From: Spirosoma fluviale
GTDB taxonomy: Bacteria; Bacteroidota; Bacteroidia; Cytophagales; Spirosomataceae
Length of the DNA: 64,000 nucleotides
NCBI GenBank assembly: GCA_945883625.1
Contig: CAMCXW010000004.1
Coordinates: 1-64,000, forward strand
Reading direction: 5' to 3'
Made by a program: the position numbers and the translations under genes. Below the pieces are notes generated by a model. That model was not told the origin of the DNA and searched no databases. It saw nothing but the letters and a program-made list of their open reading frames with translations. Shown one piece after another: positions 34,396 through 41,629 of the stretch (its first letter is position 1; the number at the start of each line of letters is the position of its first letter).

Positions 34396-36768
34396 ATGAA
34401 AAAGCTAATGACATTAGTATTTTTATTTTTTACGCATGTGGTTTTTGGCCAAAAGGTCGAGGGAATCGTTTTCGATCAGGATACGAATATGCCTTTATGG
34501 GGTGCGTCCGTTTCTGTCAAGGGGAGCCAAAAGGGAAATGTAACTGATTCAAAAGGGCGGTTTCAACTAGCTTTTAAGAGTTCTAGTGCAACTATTTCAG
34601 TCAGTTTTGTCGGGTATGAACCTGTGGAAGTTCCTGTGGAAAAGTCCAAGCAAATCGGCTTGAAAAAATCTAATTTCTTGCAAGACGAAGTCGTTGTTCG
34701 AGCCACCCGGGCAGATGAAAATTCAGCCATGGCCTATTCAAATGTGTCCGCAACTGAACTAGGTAAAAGTAACCTGGGTCAGGACATGCCGCTTTTGCTC
34801 AATTTTACCCCTTCGGTGGTAACTACATCAGACGCAGGAGCGGGAGTTGGTTATACCGGTATCCGAATTCGGGGCTCTGATGCGACGCGTGTGAATGTGA
34901 CGGTCAACGGTATTCCCATTAATGACTCGGAATCGCAAGGGACTTTCTGGGTGAATATGCCGGATTTTGCAAGTTCCGTGAATTCGGTTCAGATTCAACG
35001 TGGAGTGGGAACTTCGACGAATGGCGCGGGGGCTTTTGGGGGTTCTGTCAATATGCAAACCAATACCTTCGAGCCTAAAGCGTATGGAGAAGCGAATGCT
35101 TCCGGGGGGTCTTTTGGAACGCTAAAAACGACGCTCAAATTTGGATCGGGATTGTTAGGAGGGAAGTTTACCTTGGATGGGCGTTTGTCGCGCATTGTAT
35201 CGGATGGATTTATCGATCGAGCTTCATCCAATCTACTATCTGCCTATTTTTCTGCGGGGTATTTTGGCGCGAAAAGCTTCGCTCGTTTTAACTATTTTAC
35301 CGGAAATGAAAAGACATATCAATCGTGGTATGGGACACCCGAAAGTAGAGTCAATGGTTCGGTAGATGAGATGAAAGCCTTTATTGACCGCAACTATTTG
35401 TCTGAATCTGACGCAAATAATTTGTTGACTAGCGGCCGTAGATACAACTACTATACCTACGATAATCAAACAGATAATTACGCGCAGGATCATTTTCAGT
35501 TAATTACGAATCACCGATTGGACGAGGCGTGGAATTTGGATTTGAATGCGCACTACACGTATGGACGAGGATATTTTGAAGAATTTAGACCCAATGCTGA
35601 TTTGCAATCGTATGGGCTTGGCGCAAAACCTATCGTTGATGTGGTACGTCAAAAATGGCTAGATAATGATTTTTATGGATCGACATTTGCGTTGAATTAT
35701 GCCGGTTCGCAAAAATTCAAGTTCACTTTTGGCGGGGCCTGGAATCGATACATTGGTCGTCATTATGGTTTACTTGTTGCGCCAGTTGCTTTTGCAGGTC
35801 ATGAGTGGTATCGCAGTCGATCACAAAAAACGGATTTGAATTTATATGCAAAAGCAAATTGGGATCTGGCTACAGCTTGGAATGCCTACTTTGATGTCCA
35901 ATTCCGTACCGTGGGTTATCGCATGCTAGGAACTGCGGATAAGTTTTTGACTTTGGATTCCGACAATTCGTATTCATTTTTTAACCCCAAATTTGGCCTA
36001 ACGCATCAGATTTCAGAAAAATCTAAAGTTTATGGGTCTGTATCTGCGGGCAGCAAAGAGCCTAGTCGGCAAGATTTTGTCGACAACGCCGCCGCAGCTC
36101 CGCGTCCGGAATACTTGCAGGATTATGAGTTTGGATATGAGCGATCTGGCCTCCGGTATGGATTGCAGTTAAATGGTTATTTTATGAATTATCAGGATCA
36201 GCTCGTCTTAACCGGTGCTGTTAATTCGACCGGCGATGCAATCCGGACAAATGTGGAAAAAAGTTACCGTTTGGGTTTGGAGGCTGTGTTAAATTACCAA
36301 TTTTCAAAGCGCTTGATTTGGAGTGGTAATGTTACGTTAAGCCAAAACCGCATTCAGAATTTTCAAGAAAAAATGTTCGACTATGATTTGAATCAGGAGG
36401 TGGTCATTAATCATGGAAATACGGATATTGCTTATTCGCCAACAGTGATTTATGGAAGTACGTTGACGTATACGTTGGGAGCTTTCGAAGCAAGTCTTTT
36501 ACGCAAGTTTGTAGGGAAACAATATTTGGACAACACCTCGGATGATGCTCGTTCGCTGAAGGCTTACAGCACGCATGATATTCGCTTGAAATACACGATG
36601 AAGAAAGGACCTGCCTTTACGTTGTTATTGAATAATGTGCTGAACGAGATGTATTCTTCGAATGGGTACACCTATTCCTATCGGTATGGAGGGGCTACCA
36701 CGACGGAGAATTTTTACTATCCGCAGGCGGGATTTAATTTCTTGTTAGGAGCGAGTATTCGATTCTAA
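34396..36768 (+). CDS. TonB-dependent receptor, probably for thiamin or its precursors
   Basis: 790 aa from ATG 34396 (MKKLMTLVFLFF), signal peptide ending at VFGQ. A CarboxypepD-regulatory-like beta domain (about 23-95, GIVFDQDTNMPLWGASVSVKG) precedes the plug (LGQDMPLLLNFTPSVVTTSD, GIRIRGSDATRVNVTVNGIP) and a beta barrel ending in aromatic FLLGASIRF. The TPP riboswitch in its leader is the basis for the substrate; TPP-regulated outer-membrane receptors (omr1) are known in Bacteroides. No PnuT-type transporter or thiamin kinase gene follows within the window. A bidirectional terminator ends it. Confidence 0.9.
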   Translation: MKKLMTLVFLFFTHVVFGQKVEGIVFDQDTNMPLWGASVSVKGSQKGNVTDSKGRFQLAFKSSSATISVSFVGYEPVEVPVEKSKQIGLKKSNFLQDEVVVRATRADENSAMAYSNVSATELGKSNLGQDMPLLLNFTPSVVTTSDAGAGVGYTGIRIRGSDATRVNVTVNGIPINDSESQGTFWVNMPDFASSVNSVQIQRGVGTSTNGAGAFGGSVNMQTNTFEPKAYGEANASGGSFGTLKTTLKFGSGLLGGKFTLDGRLSRIVSDGFIDRASSNLLSAYFSAGYFGAKSFARFNYFTGNEKTYQSWYGTPESRVNGSVDEMKAFIDRNYLSESDANNLLTSGRRYNYYTYDNQTDNYAQDHFQLITNHRLDEAWNLDLNAHYTYGRGYFEEFRPNADLQSYGLGAKPIVDVVRQKWLDNDFYGSTFALNYAGSQKFKFTFGGAWNRYIGRHYGLLVAPVAFAGHEWYRSRSQKTDLNLYAKANWDLATAWNAYFDVQFRTVGYRMLGTADKFLTLDSDNSYSFFNPKFGLTHQISEKSKVYGSVSAGSKEPSRQDFVDNAAAAPRPEYLQDYEFGYERSGLRYGLQLNGYFMNYQDQLVLTGAVNSTGDAIRTNVEKSYRLGLEAVLNYQFSKRLIWSGNVTLSQNRIQNFQEKMFDYDLNQEVVINHGNTDIAYSPTVIYGSTLTYTLGAFEASLLRKFVGKQYLDNTSDDARSLKAYSTHDIRLKYTMKKGPAFTLLLNNVLNEMYSSNGYTYSYRYGGATTTENFYYPQAGFNFLLGASIRF

Positions 36769-36775
36769 TGTACAT

Positions 36776-36809
36776 AAAAAAGCCTCAGATTTATATTCTG
36801 AGGTTTTTT
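36776..36809. terminator. Bidirectional terminator between the TonB receptor and glycosyltransferase genes
   Basis: CCTCAGA (36783-36789) pairs with TCTGAGG (36797-36803). T-runs flank it on both strands, so it can end both convergent transcripts. Confidence 0.85.
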
Positions 36810-36810
36810 A

Positions 36811-37548
36811 TTAACTCATTAAATCCCATTTCCATCCCCATTTGGCGAGTCGGTAGCGGACTGAGTACCAAAGAACACCTATTCCATAGATGGAGCTTCG
36901 TGTGAAGTTGATCGAGGAGGCCTCCTCAAAATATTTTGTGGGGCAGGTTACTTCGCCTACTTCGAATCCTTTCCAGAATACTTGTAAAATCATTTGGTTG
37001 TCAAACACAAAGTCGTCGTCACATTTCGTGAAGTTGACCGCTTGAAGCACTTCTTTTGAGAATGCGCGGTAGCCGGTATGATATTCGGATAATTTTTGGT
37101 CGATCAGGATGTTTTGAAACAAGGTCAAAAGCCGATTCGCAATGTATTTGTAAATAGGCATTCCTCCTTTGAGCGCTCCTTTACCTAAAATTCTAGAAGC
37201 AAAAACGACTGGATATAATCCGTTTCCGATGATCGAAATCATGGCTTTCAGTAACATCGGGGTATATTGGTAGTCGGGGTGGAGCATGATCACAATATCG
37301 CCGCCTAGTTCAAGTGCTTTGGTATAGCACGACTTTTGATTTCCCCCGTAACCTTTGTTTTTATCATGGCGGATGATGTGTTTGATGCCAATTTGCCGGG
37401 CCACTTCCACGGTATTGTCTGGGCTGTAGTCGTCAACTAAAATGACTTCATCTACCCAGTCGTGTGGGATTTCGTTATATGTTTTTTCTAATGTGAGTGC
37501 TGCTTTGTAAGCAGGCATCACGACGATTACCTTTTTGCCTTCGTACAT
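36811..37548 (-). CDS. Glycosyltransferase family 2 (polyprenyl-phosphate sugar transferase type)
   Basis: 245 aa from ATG 37548 (MYEGKKVIVVMPAY). The GT-A fold shows VIVVMPAYKAALTL, the DDYSPDNTVEVA nucleotide-binding motif (VDDYS), DIVIMLHPDYQYTP (the DxD-like region) and GYRAFSKEVLQAV. This matches dolichyl/undecaprenyl-phosphate mannosyl- or glucosyltransferase-like enzymes. It has no C-terminal membrane domain. The longer ORF from 37677 overlaps the divergent terC gene by about 70 bp, so the shorter start is chosen. Donor sugar and acceptor are unknown. Confidence 0.87.
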   Translation of the reverse strand: MYEGKKVIVVMPAYKAALTLEKTYNEIPHDWVDEVILVDDYSPDNTVEVARQIGIKHIIRHDKNKGYGGNQKSCYTKALELGGDIVIMLHPDYQYTPMLLKAMISIIGNGLYPVVFASRILGKGALKGGMPIYKYIANRLLTLFQNILIDQKLSEYHTGYRAFSKEVLQAVNFTKCDDDFVFDNQMILQVFWKGFEVGEVTCPTKYFEEASSINFTRSSIYGIGVLWYSVRYRLAKWGWKWDLMS

Positions 37549-37606
37549 ATGATATTGGTCAAAATTTGCGACCTTTGTCCCTTTGAATGCGTAAAAATAC
37601 TTATTT

Positions 37607-38653
37607 ATGAGTGAATCTCTATTTTTTCTTGTCTTTTCAGTGCTCGTGATATTGGTGATGTTAATTGACTTGGGCATCTTTAAAAAGGCGGGGGCGGCGG
37701 AAGTTACGTTTCGCGAAGCTGGATTTTGGACGGGGGCGTGGGTGTTATTAGCGCTGATGTTTTACATATTTCTGAGGTATAACGGCGCTTTGGTGCATGG
37801 GATAAAGGATTTGGCTGGTTTGCGGGCGGTCCAACAAGCCTATGCGTCGCATATTGATCTAGGTACTGGGTCATATTTTGACCAGTTGGCCATTTTCCAA
37901 GATAATTTATCGCTTGAATTTATCACTGGTTATTTAGTCGAGTATTCGTTGTCGGCCGATAACGTCTTTGTCTTTATATTAATTTTTAATTCGTTTGGGG
38001 TTCAGAAGCGGTATTACAAGAAGATATTGGTTTGGGGGATTTTGGGAGCGATTGTGTTGCGGCTTGTATTTATCTTTTTGGGGGCAGCCTTGCTACAGAA
38101 ATTTGATTGGATCATTTATTTGTTTGGGGCATTTTTGGTTTACACGGGTGTGAAGATATTATTTACGAAAGAGCATGAGGAGGAGATTGACGTGGCTGAT
38201 CATCCAGTTGTCAAATTACTCTCCAAGTATTTTAATGTATACAAGCGAAATGTGATTGGGCACTTTTTTGTACGTATGAAAAATACGGGGAAGATTTTTA
38301 TAACGCCAATTTTTGTGGTGGTTGTGGTCATTTCATTTACTGATATTTTGTTTGCGGTGGATTCTATTCCAGCGATTTTCTCTATTTCAAAAGATCCGTA
38401 CATTGTATTCTTTAGCAATGTTTTTGCGGTCATGGGGCTGCGCTCTCTTTTCTTTTTCCTATCAAGTTTGATGGGCTTGTTTCGCTTTCTGCCGATGGGC
38501 TTGGGGGTGTTGCTCAGTTTCGTCGGATTGAAGATGATTGGTCACCATTATTTGGAGCAATGGGGTTTTGGAACCCTAGCATCTTTGGGCGTAATCCTAG
38601 GAATATTGACTGCTAGCATCGGGTTGAGCCTTTTATTCCCGGCGAAAAAATAA
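37607..38653 (+). CDS. TerC family integral membrane protein
   Basis: 348 aa with about eight to nine helices. The two acidic motifs of the family are visible: YSLSADNVFVFILIF (about residue 125) and SFTDILFAVDSIPAIF (about 243). Members (TerC, Alx) are linked to tellurite resistance, manganese homeostasis or metal loading of exported proteins; the role here is undefined. A GACCTTTG sequence at 37570-37577, a near match to the -7 box, lies 30 bp upstream. A tandem T-rich repeat and a 33-bp palindrome follow the stop. Confidence 0.9.
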   Translation: MSESLFFLVFSVLVILVMLIDLGIFKKAGAAEVTFREAGFWTGAWVLLALMFYIFLRYNGALVHGIKDLAGLRAVQQAYASHIDLGTGSYFDQLAIFQDNLSLEFITGYLVEYSLSADNVFVFILIFNSFGVQKRYYKKILVWGILGAIVLRLVFIFLGAALLQKFDWIIYLFGAFLVYTGVKILFTKEHEEEIDVADHPVVKLLSKYFNVYKRNVIGHFFVRMKNTGKIFITPIFVVVVVISFTDILFAVDSIPAIFSISKDPYIVFFSNVFAVMGLRSLFFFLSSLMGLFRFLPMGLGVLLSFVGLKMIGHHYLEQWGFGTLASLGVILGILTASIGLSLLFPAKK

Positions 38654-38676
38654 TCAGTTTTTTATCAGTTTTTTTC
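38653..38676 (+). repeat. Tandem 11-bp T-rich duplication
   Basis: ATCAGTTTTTT is duplicated head to tail immediately after the terC stop codon (TAA). A single ATCAGTTTTT lies 49 bp upstream of the other 33-bp palindrome (26477); here the second one starts 46 bp upstream of copy 2. Confidence 0.6.
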
Positions 38677-38709
38677 TAGGTTGTACTGTCCTAAAATGTG
38701 ATTTTTGGT

Positions 38710-38742
38710 AACGCTGCCGGGGTCTTCAACCCCGGCAGCGTT
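38710..38742. repeat. 33-bp GC-rich palindrome, copy 2 (REP-like)
   Basis: Arms AACGCTGCCGGGGT pair perfectly over 14 bp around a CTTCA loop. The arms are identical to copy 1 at 26477, but the loop differs. Its right edge supplies part of the stop codon of the minus-strand AraC regulator gene. Confidence 0.9.
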
Positions 38743-39629
38743 TACCCCACCTGCCATTCGCGAACTAATTTCCGATACTGCAGCGGTGTTTCGTTCATGT
38801 AAAGCTTAAACTGTTTATTGAAATGTGATAGGTTCCCAAAACCACTTTCAAAGCAGATTTCAGCCATGCTCAACTGGCTACTTCGTAATAATTCACAGGC
38901 ATGTTTGATGCGAAATTCAGTCACCATTTCCACAAAAGTCTTCTTCGTCACCTTCTTAAAATAACGGCAAAAGGCCGTTTCAGTCATATTAGCTAAATGT
39001 GCCACTTCATCTAAATGAACCTCCTGGGTATAATTTGCAATGACATACGCATATACGCGATTGATTCGCGCCAGATCCACTGCTGATAATGCATAACTGG
39101 AGTCGTTAACCTCAATAACCTGAGCATCCGACCCTGCCTGACTCAACTGATGCAAGATGTTTAAAAAGGCAAGCATTCTTGGGAATAGCGCCAAATCCAC
39201 CAATTGCATTAGCTCCCGCGCCACGCGATCTTGCGTTGGCCCTTGAATCGACAAGCCGCCACGCGCTTTTTCAAATAGCTGTCGGAGCGCCGCACATTCT
39301 GGTTTTTGGAGGAAATCGCCGCCCAAAAAGTCTTTTCTAAAATGTACAACTAATGCTTGTGCTGCCTGTGGGGTTTCTTCGGTTGCCAACCAGTCTTTGC
39401 GGTGGTTTTGCCAACAATGCGGCACATTTTCACTGAGCAGTACTAAGTCGCCAGGCCCAAAATCTGTAATTTGATTCCCTACAAAGCGCTTGCCAGTCCC
39501 TGCAATAATTAATGTTAGTTCAAATTCGGGATGAAAATGATAGGGTGCGTCAAAGCGTGCTTGAATAACTTCTTTCAGTTGGATGGAGCTTCCCGTAGGT
39601 TCTCCTAAATGCTCTAAACTCGCCTTCAT
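38742..39629 (-). CDS. AraC family transcriptional regulator with cupin domain
   Basis: 295 aa. The N-terminal cupin/sensor half (APYHFHPEFELTLIIAGTGKRFVGN, about residues 28-55) precedes two helix-turn-helix motifs (VHLDEVAHLANMTETAFCRYFKK and MAEICFESGFGNLSHFNKQFK, residues about 205-285). It is transcribed divergently from the phytanoyl-CoA dioxygenase gene with 113 bp between them, so that gene is the likely target (inference). The inducer is unknown. Its TAA overlaps the right arm end of the palindrome. Confidence 0.9.
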   Translation of the reverse strand: MKASLEHLGEPTGSSIQLKEVIQARFDAPYHFHPEFELTLIIAGTGKRFVGNQITDFGPGDLVLLSENVPHCWQNHRKDWLATEETPQAAQALVVHFRKDFLGGDFLQKPECAALRQLFEKARGGLSIQGPTQDRVARELMQLVDLALFPRMLAFLNILHQLSQAGSDAQVIEVNDSSYALSAVDLARINRVYAYVIANYTQEVHLDEVAHLANMTETAFCRYFKKVTKKTFVEMVTEFRIKHACELLRSSQLSMAEICFESGFGNLSHFNKQFKLYMNETPLQYRKLVREWQVG

Positions 39630-39641
39630 TGTTTTATCAAA

Positions 39642-39679
39642 TTACCTGCCTCGCCCTAAAATGCATAAGCTTCAGGTAA
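39642..39679. promoter_or_regulatory. Candidate operator between the araC-like and dioxygenase genes
   Basis: TTACCTG (39642-39648) and CAGGTAA (39673-39679) form a 7-bp inverted repeat whose centres are 31 bp apart, about three helical turns. It lies in the divergent intergenic region. Binding by the AraC-type regulator is only a guess. Confidence 0.3.
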
Positions 39680-39742
39680 AATTGCATTATTATTGGCAAA
39701 TTTTTAGGTAGTCTTTACCATAAAATTTAACAAATTTTGGGA

Positions 39743-40534
39743 ATGCTTTCAACTCCATATAAACTCAATGCCAATCAAATTGCTGAATTCCAGCAAAACG
39801 GCCACATTTATTTACCCAATATTCTCAGCCAAGAAACGCTTGAGCCCTATCGAAGTGCCATTCGTAATTGGGCTGCAGATTTTCAAGCGAAGCAAAAACC
39901 CATCGCAGAACGTGATACTTATGGTAAGGCTTTTTTGCAAATGATGAATTTATGGGAAGAAGATGATAAGATTAAAGAATTTGTTTTGGCTAAACGGTTT
40001 GGGCAGATTGCTGCTGATTTGTTAGGCGTTAACCAAGTACGTTTATATCATGATCAAGCGCTATTCAAAGAACCCGGAGGCGGACTGACCCCTTGGCACC
40101 AAGACCAATATTACTGGCCCATGCAAACCCCCAAAACGGTGACCATGTGGATGCCTTTGGTCGATATTGACGTAGACATGGGGATGTTGACTTTCGCTTC
40201 GGGCACTCAAAAGGCTGAATTGCCTCCAATGCCCATTTCCGATGAATCCGAAGCCATGATTGCGCAATATGTTCAAGATCAGCAATTTCCAATCGCTGCT
40301 CAAAAAACGATGCAAGCTGGTGATGCGACTTTTCACATGGGCTGGACCTTGCATGCCGCACCGGGGAACGCATCACAAACTATGCGCGAAGTCATGACTG
40401 TCATATTTATGGATGCGGATGCGGTCGTGATGGAACCTAAAAATGCCAACCAGGAAGCAGATCGCTTGCGCTGGTTATCCGGTTATGCACCTGGCCAAAA
40501 AGCTGATTCGCCTTTAAATCCTGTGATCAATTAA
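39743..40534 (+). CDS. Phytanoyl-CoA dioxygenase family protein
   Basis: 263 aa from ATG 39743 (MLSTPYKLNANQIAEF); the longer ORF uses a TTG two codons up. A 2-oxoglutarate/Fe(II) oxygenase: the metal HxD is in LTPWHQDQYYWPM (about residue 117), the distal His in MGWTLHAAPGN (about 208), and TMREVMTVIFM carries the 2OG-binding Arg. The natural substrate is unknown. It is a likely target of the divergent AraC regulator. The 3' end overlaps the small secreted-protein gene by 4 bp. Confidence 0.88.
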   Translation: MLSTPYKLNANQIAEFQQNGHIYLPNILSQETLEPYRSAIRNWAADFQAKQKPIAERDTYGKAFLQMMNLWEEDDKIKEFVLAKRFGQIAADLLGVNQVRLYHDQALFKEPGGGLTPWHQDQYYWPMQTPKTVTMWMPLVDIDVDMGMLTFASGTQKAELPPMPISDESEAMIAQYVQDQQFPIAAQKTMQAGDATFHMGWTLHAAPGNASQTMREVMTVIFMDADAVVMEPKNANQEADRLRWLSGYAPGQKADSPLNPVIN

Positions 40535-40716
40535 CTAGGTAGCGGCGGGCATTTGCACTTTTTCTTGCGTTTTAAAAACGAGAAAAAGCCTTTTTTCTTT
40601 TGGTAAACTTTAGGTTTCGCTATCGAATAATGCGTGGATACGACAACCGCAGCTTCCGATTCATAAAACGAACCGAGCACCAGTGCACCTACCCACAAGA
40701 CGATCACTTTTTTCAT
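40531..40716 (-). CDS. Small secreted basic protein, unknown function
   Basis: 61 aa. A signal peptide (VIVLWVGALVLGSFYESEA) is followed by a short, strongly basic tail FFSFLKRKKKCKCPPLPS with two cysteines. Its ATG overlaps the stop of the dienelactone hydrolase gene (TAATG), suggesting coupled translation and a real gene. I recognise no family. Confidence 0.55.
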   Translation of the reverse strand: MKKVIVLWVGALVLGSFYESEAAVVVSTHYSIAKPKVYQKKKGFFSFLKRKKKCKCPPLPS

Positions 40717-41549
40717 TAGTTCAAACGCGCTTTAAAGTAGTTGGTCGCTAATTTCCAGGCCTCCTCAGTCGCCACCTTATCATATGCTGGGTTTGATGGA
40801 TTCGCAAATGCATGTTCTGCATCAAACGATTTAATTTGAATTCCCTTGCCCGCTAATTTCATATTGTCCTCAAATTCTTTCACGACAGCTGGTGAAATGA
40901 ATTTTTCCCGTCCAGCAAATAAGCCCAATACATCCGTATTCAATGTTTTTAATTGCTCCACATCCTTAACCGGCATGCCATAATACATGACGCAAGCGGT
41001 TGCTTGGGATCCAGCCAGGATAGATGCTTTCAACGAGAGTGCCCCGCCAAAACACCAGCCCACAGTCGCAATTTTTGCTTTGGGTCCCGCGTAGGCGATG
41101 GCGCCTTTAATGATGCTTTCTAAGCGTAAGGGATTTGCGCCTCCCATATATTTACCTGCTTCTTCGCGTGTGGTGGCCACTTTTCCATCGTACATATCAA
41201 TTGCCAGTACATTGACATTTCCTAGATCCGTGTAGAAATGTTCCGCTTCGCGCTTGATGTGGTCATTTAAACCCCACCATTCTTGAAAAACAAATAAGGT
41301 ATAATTGGTTGGTTTTGCGGCCTTAATGAAGAAGGCATTGGCCTGTTGGCCATCCGGCGTCGCAAACGTAATCATCGCTCCCCCAGCTTGACTAATATGC
41401 TGGTATGGTTTTGGTAATTTGTGCGAACGCATAAAAGCTTTGTTGGACGCCATTAATTGCATTTCATCTTTAGTGACAAAGCAGCAGGATTGGCCGAAGG
41501 TGAATGTGCTAACAAATAGACATGCAAAAACCGTAAATAATTTGCTCAT
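40716..41549 (-). CDS. Exported dienelactone hydrolase family protein
   Basis: 277-aa alpha/beta hydrolase with a signal peptide (LFTVFACLFVSTFTFGQ). The nucleophile Cys is in IATVGWCFGGALSLKAS (about residue 167), and the catalytic His is in DAEHAFANPSNPAYD (about 248), as in dienelactone hydrolases. NYTLFVFQEWWGLNDHIKREAE is another family block. Probably periplasmic. The substrate is not known. Followed by the coupled 61-aa protein gene. Confidence 0.87.
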   Translation of the reverse strand: MSKLFTVFACLFVSTFTFGQSCCFVTKDEMQLMASNKAFMRSHKLPKPYQHISQAGGAMITFATPDGQQANAFFIKAAKPTNYTLFVFQEWWGLNDHIKREAEHFYTDLGNVNVLAIDMYDGKVATTREEAGKYMGGANPLRLESIIKGAIAYAGPKAKIATVGWCFGGALSLKASILAGSQATACVMYYGMPVKDVEQLKTLNTDVLGLFAGREKFISPAVVKEFEDNMKLAGKGIQIKSFDAEHAFANPSNPAYDKVATEEAWKLATNYFKARLN

Positions 41550-41629
41550 GGTAGAAATATTTGAGGAAATTTATGAATAAAATTCGCATTTAGGCTAACT
41601 TGCGAGACCTATTGTTAAAAATATCAACT

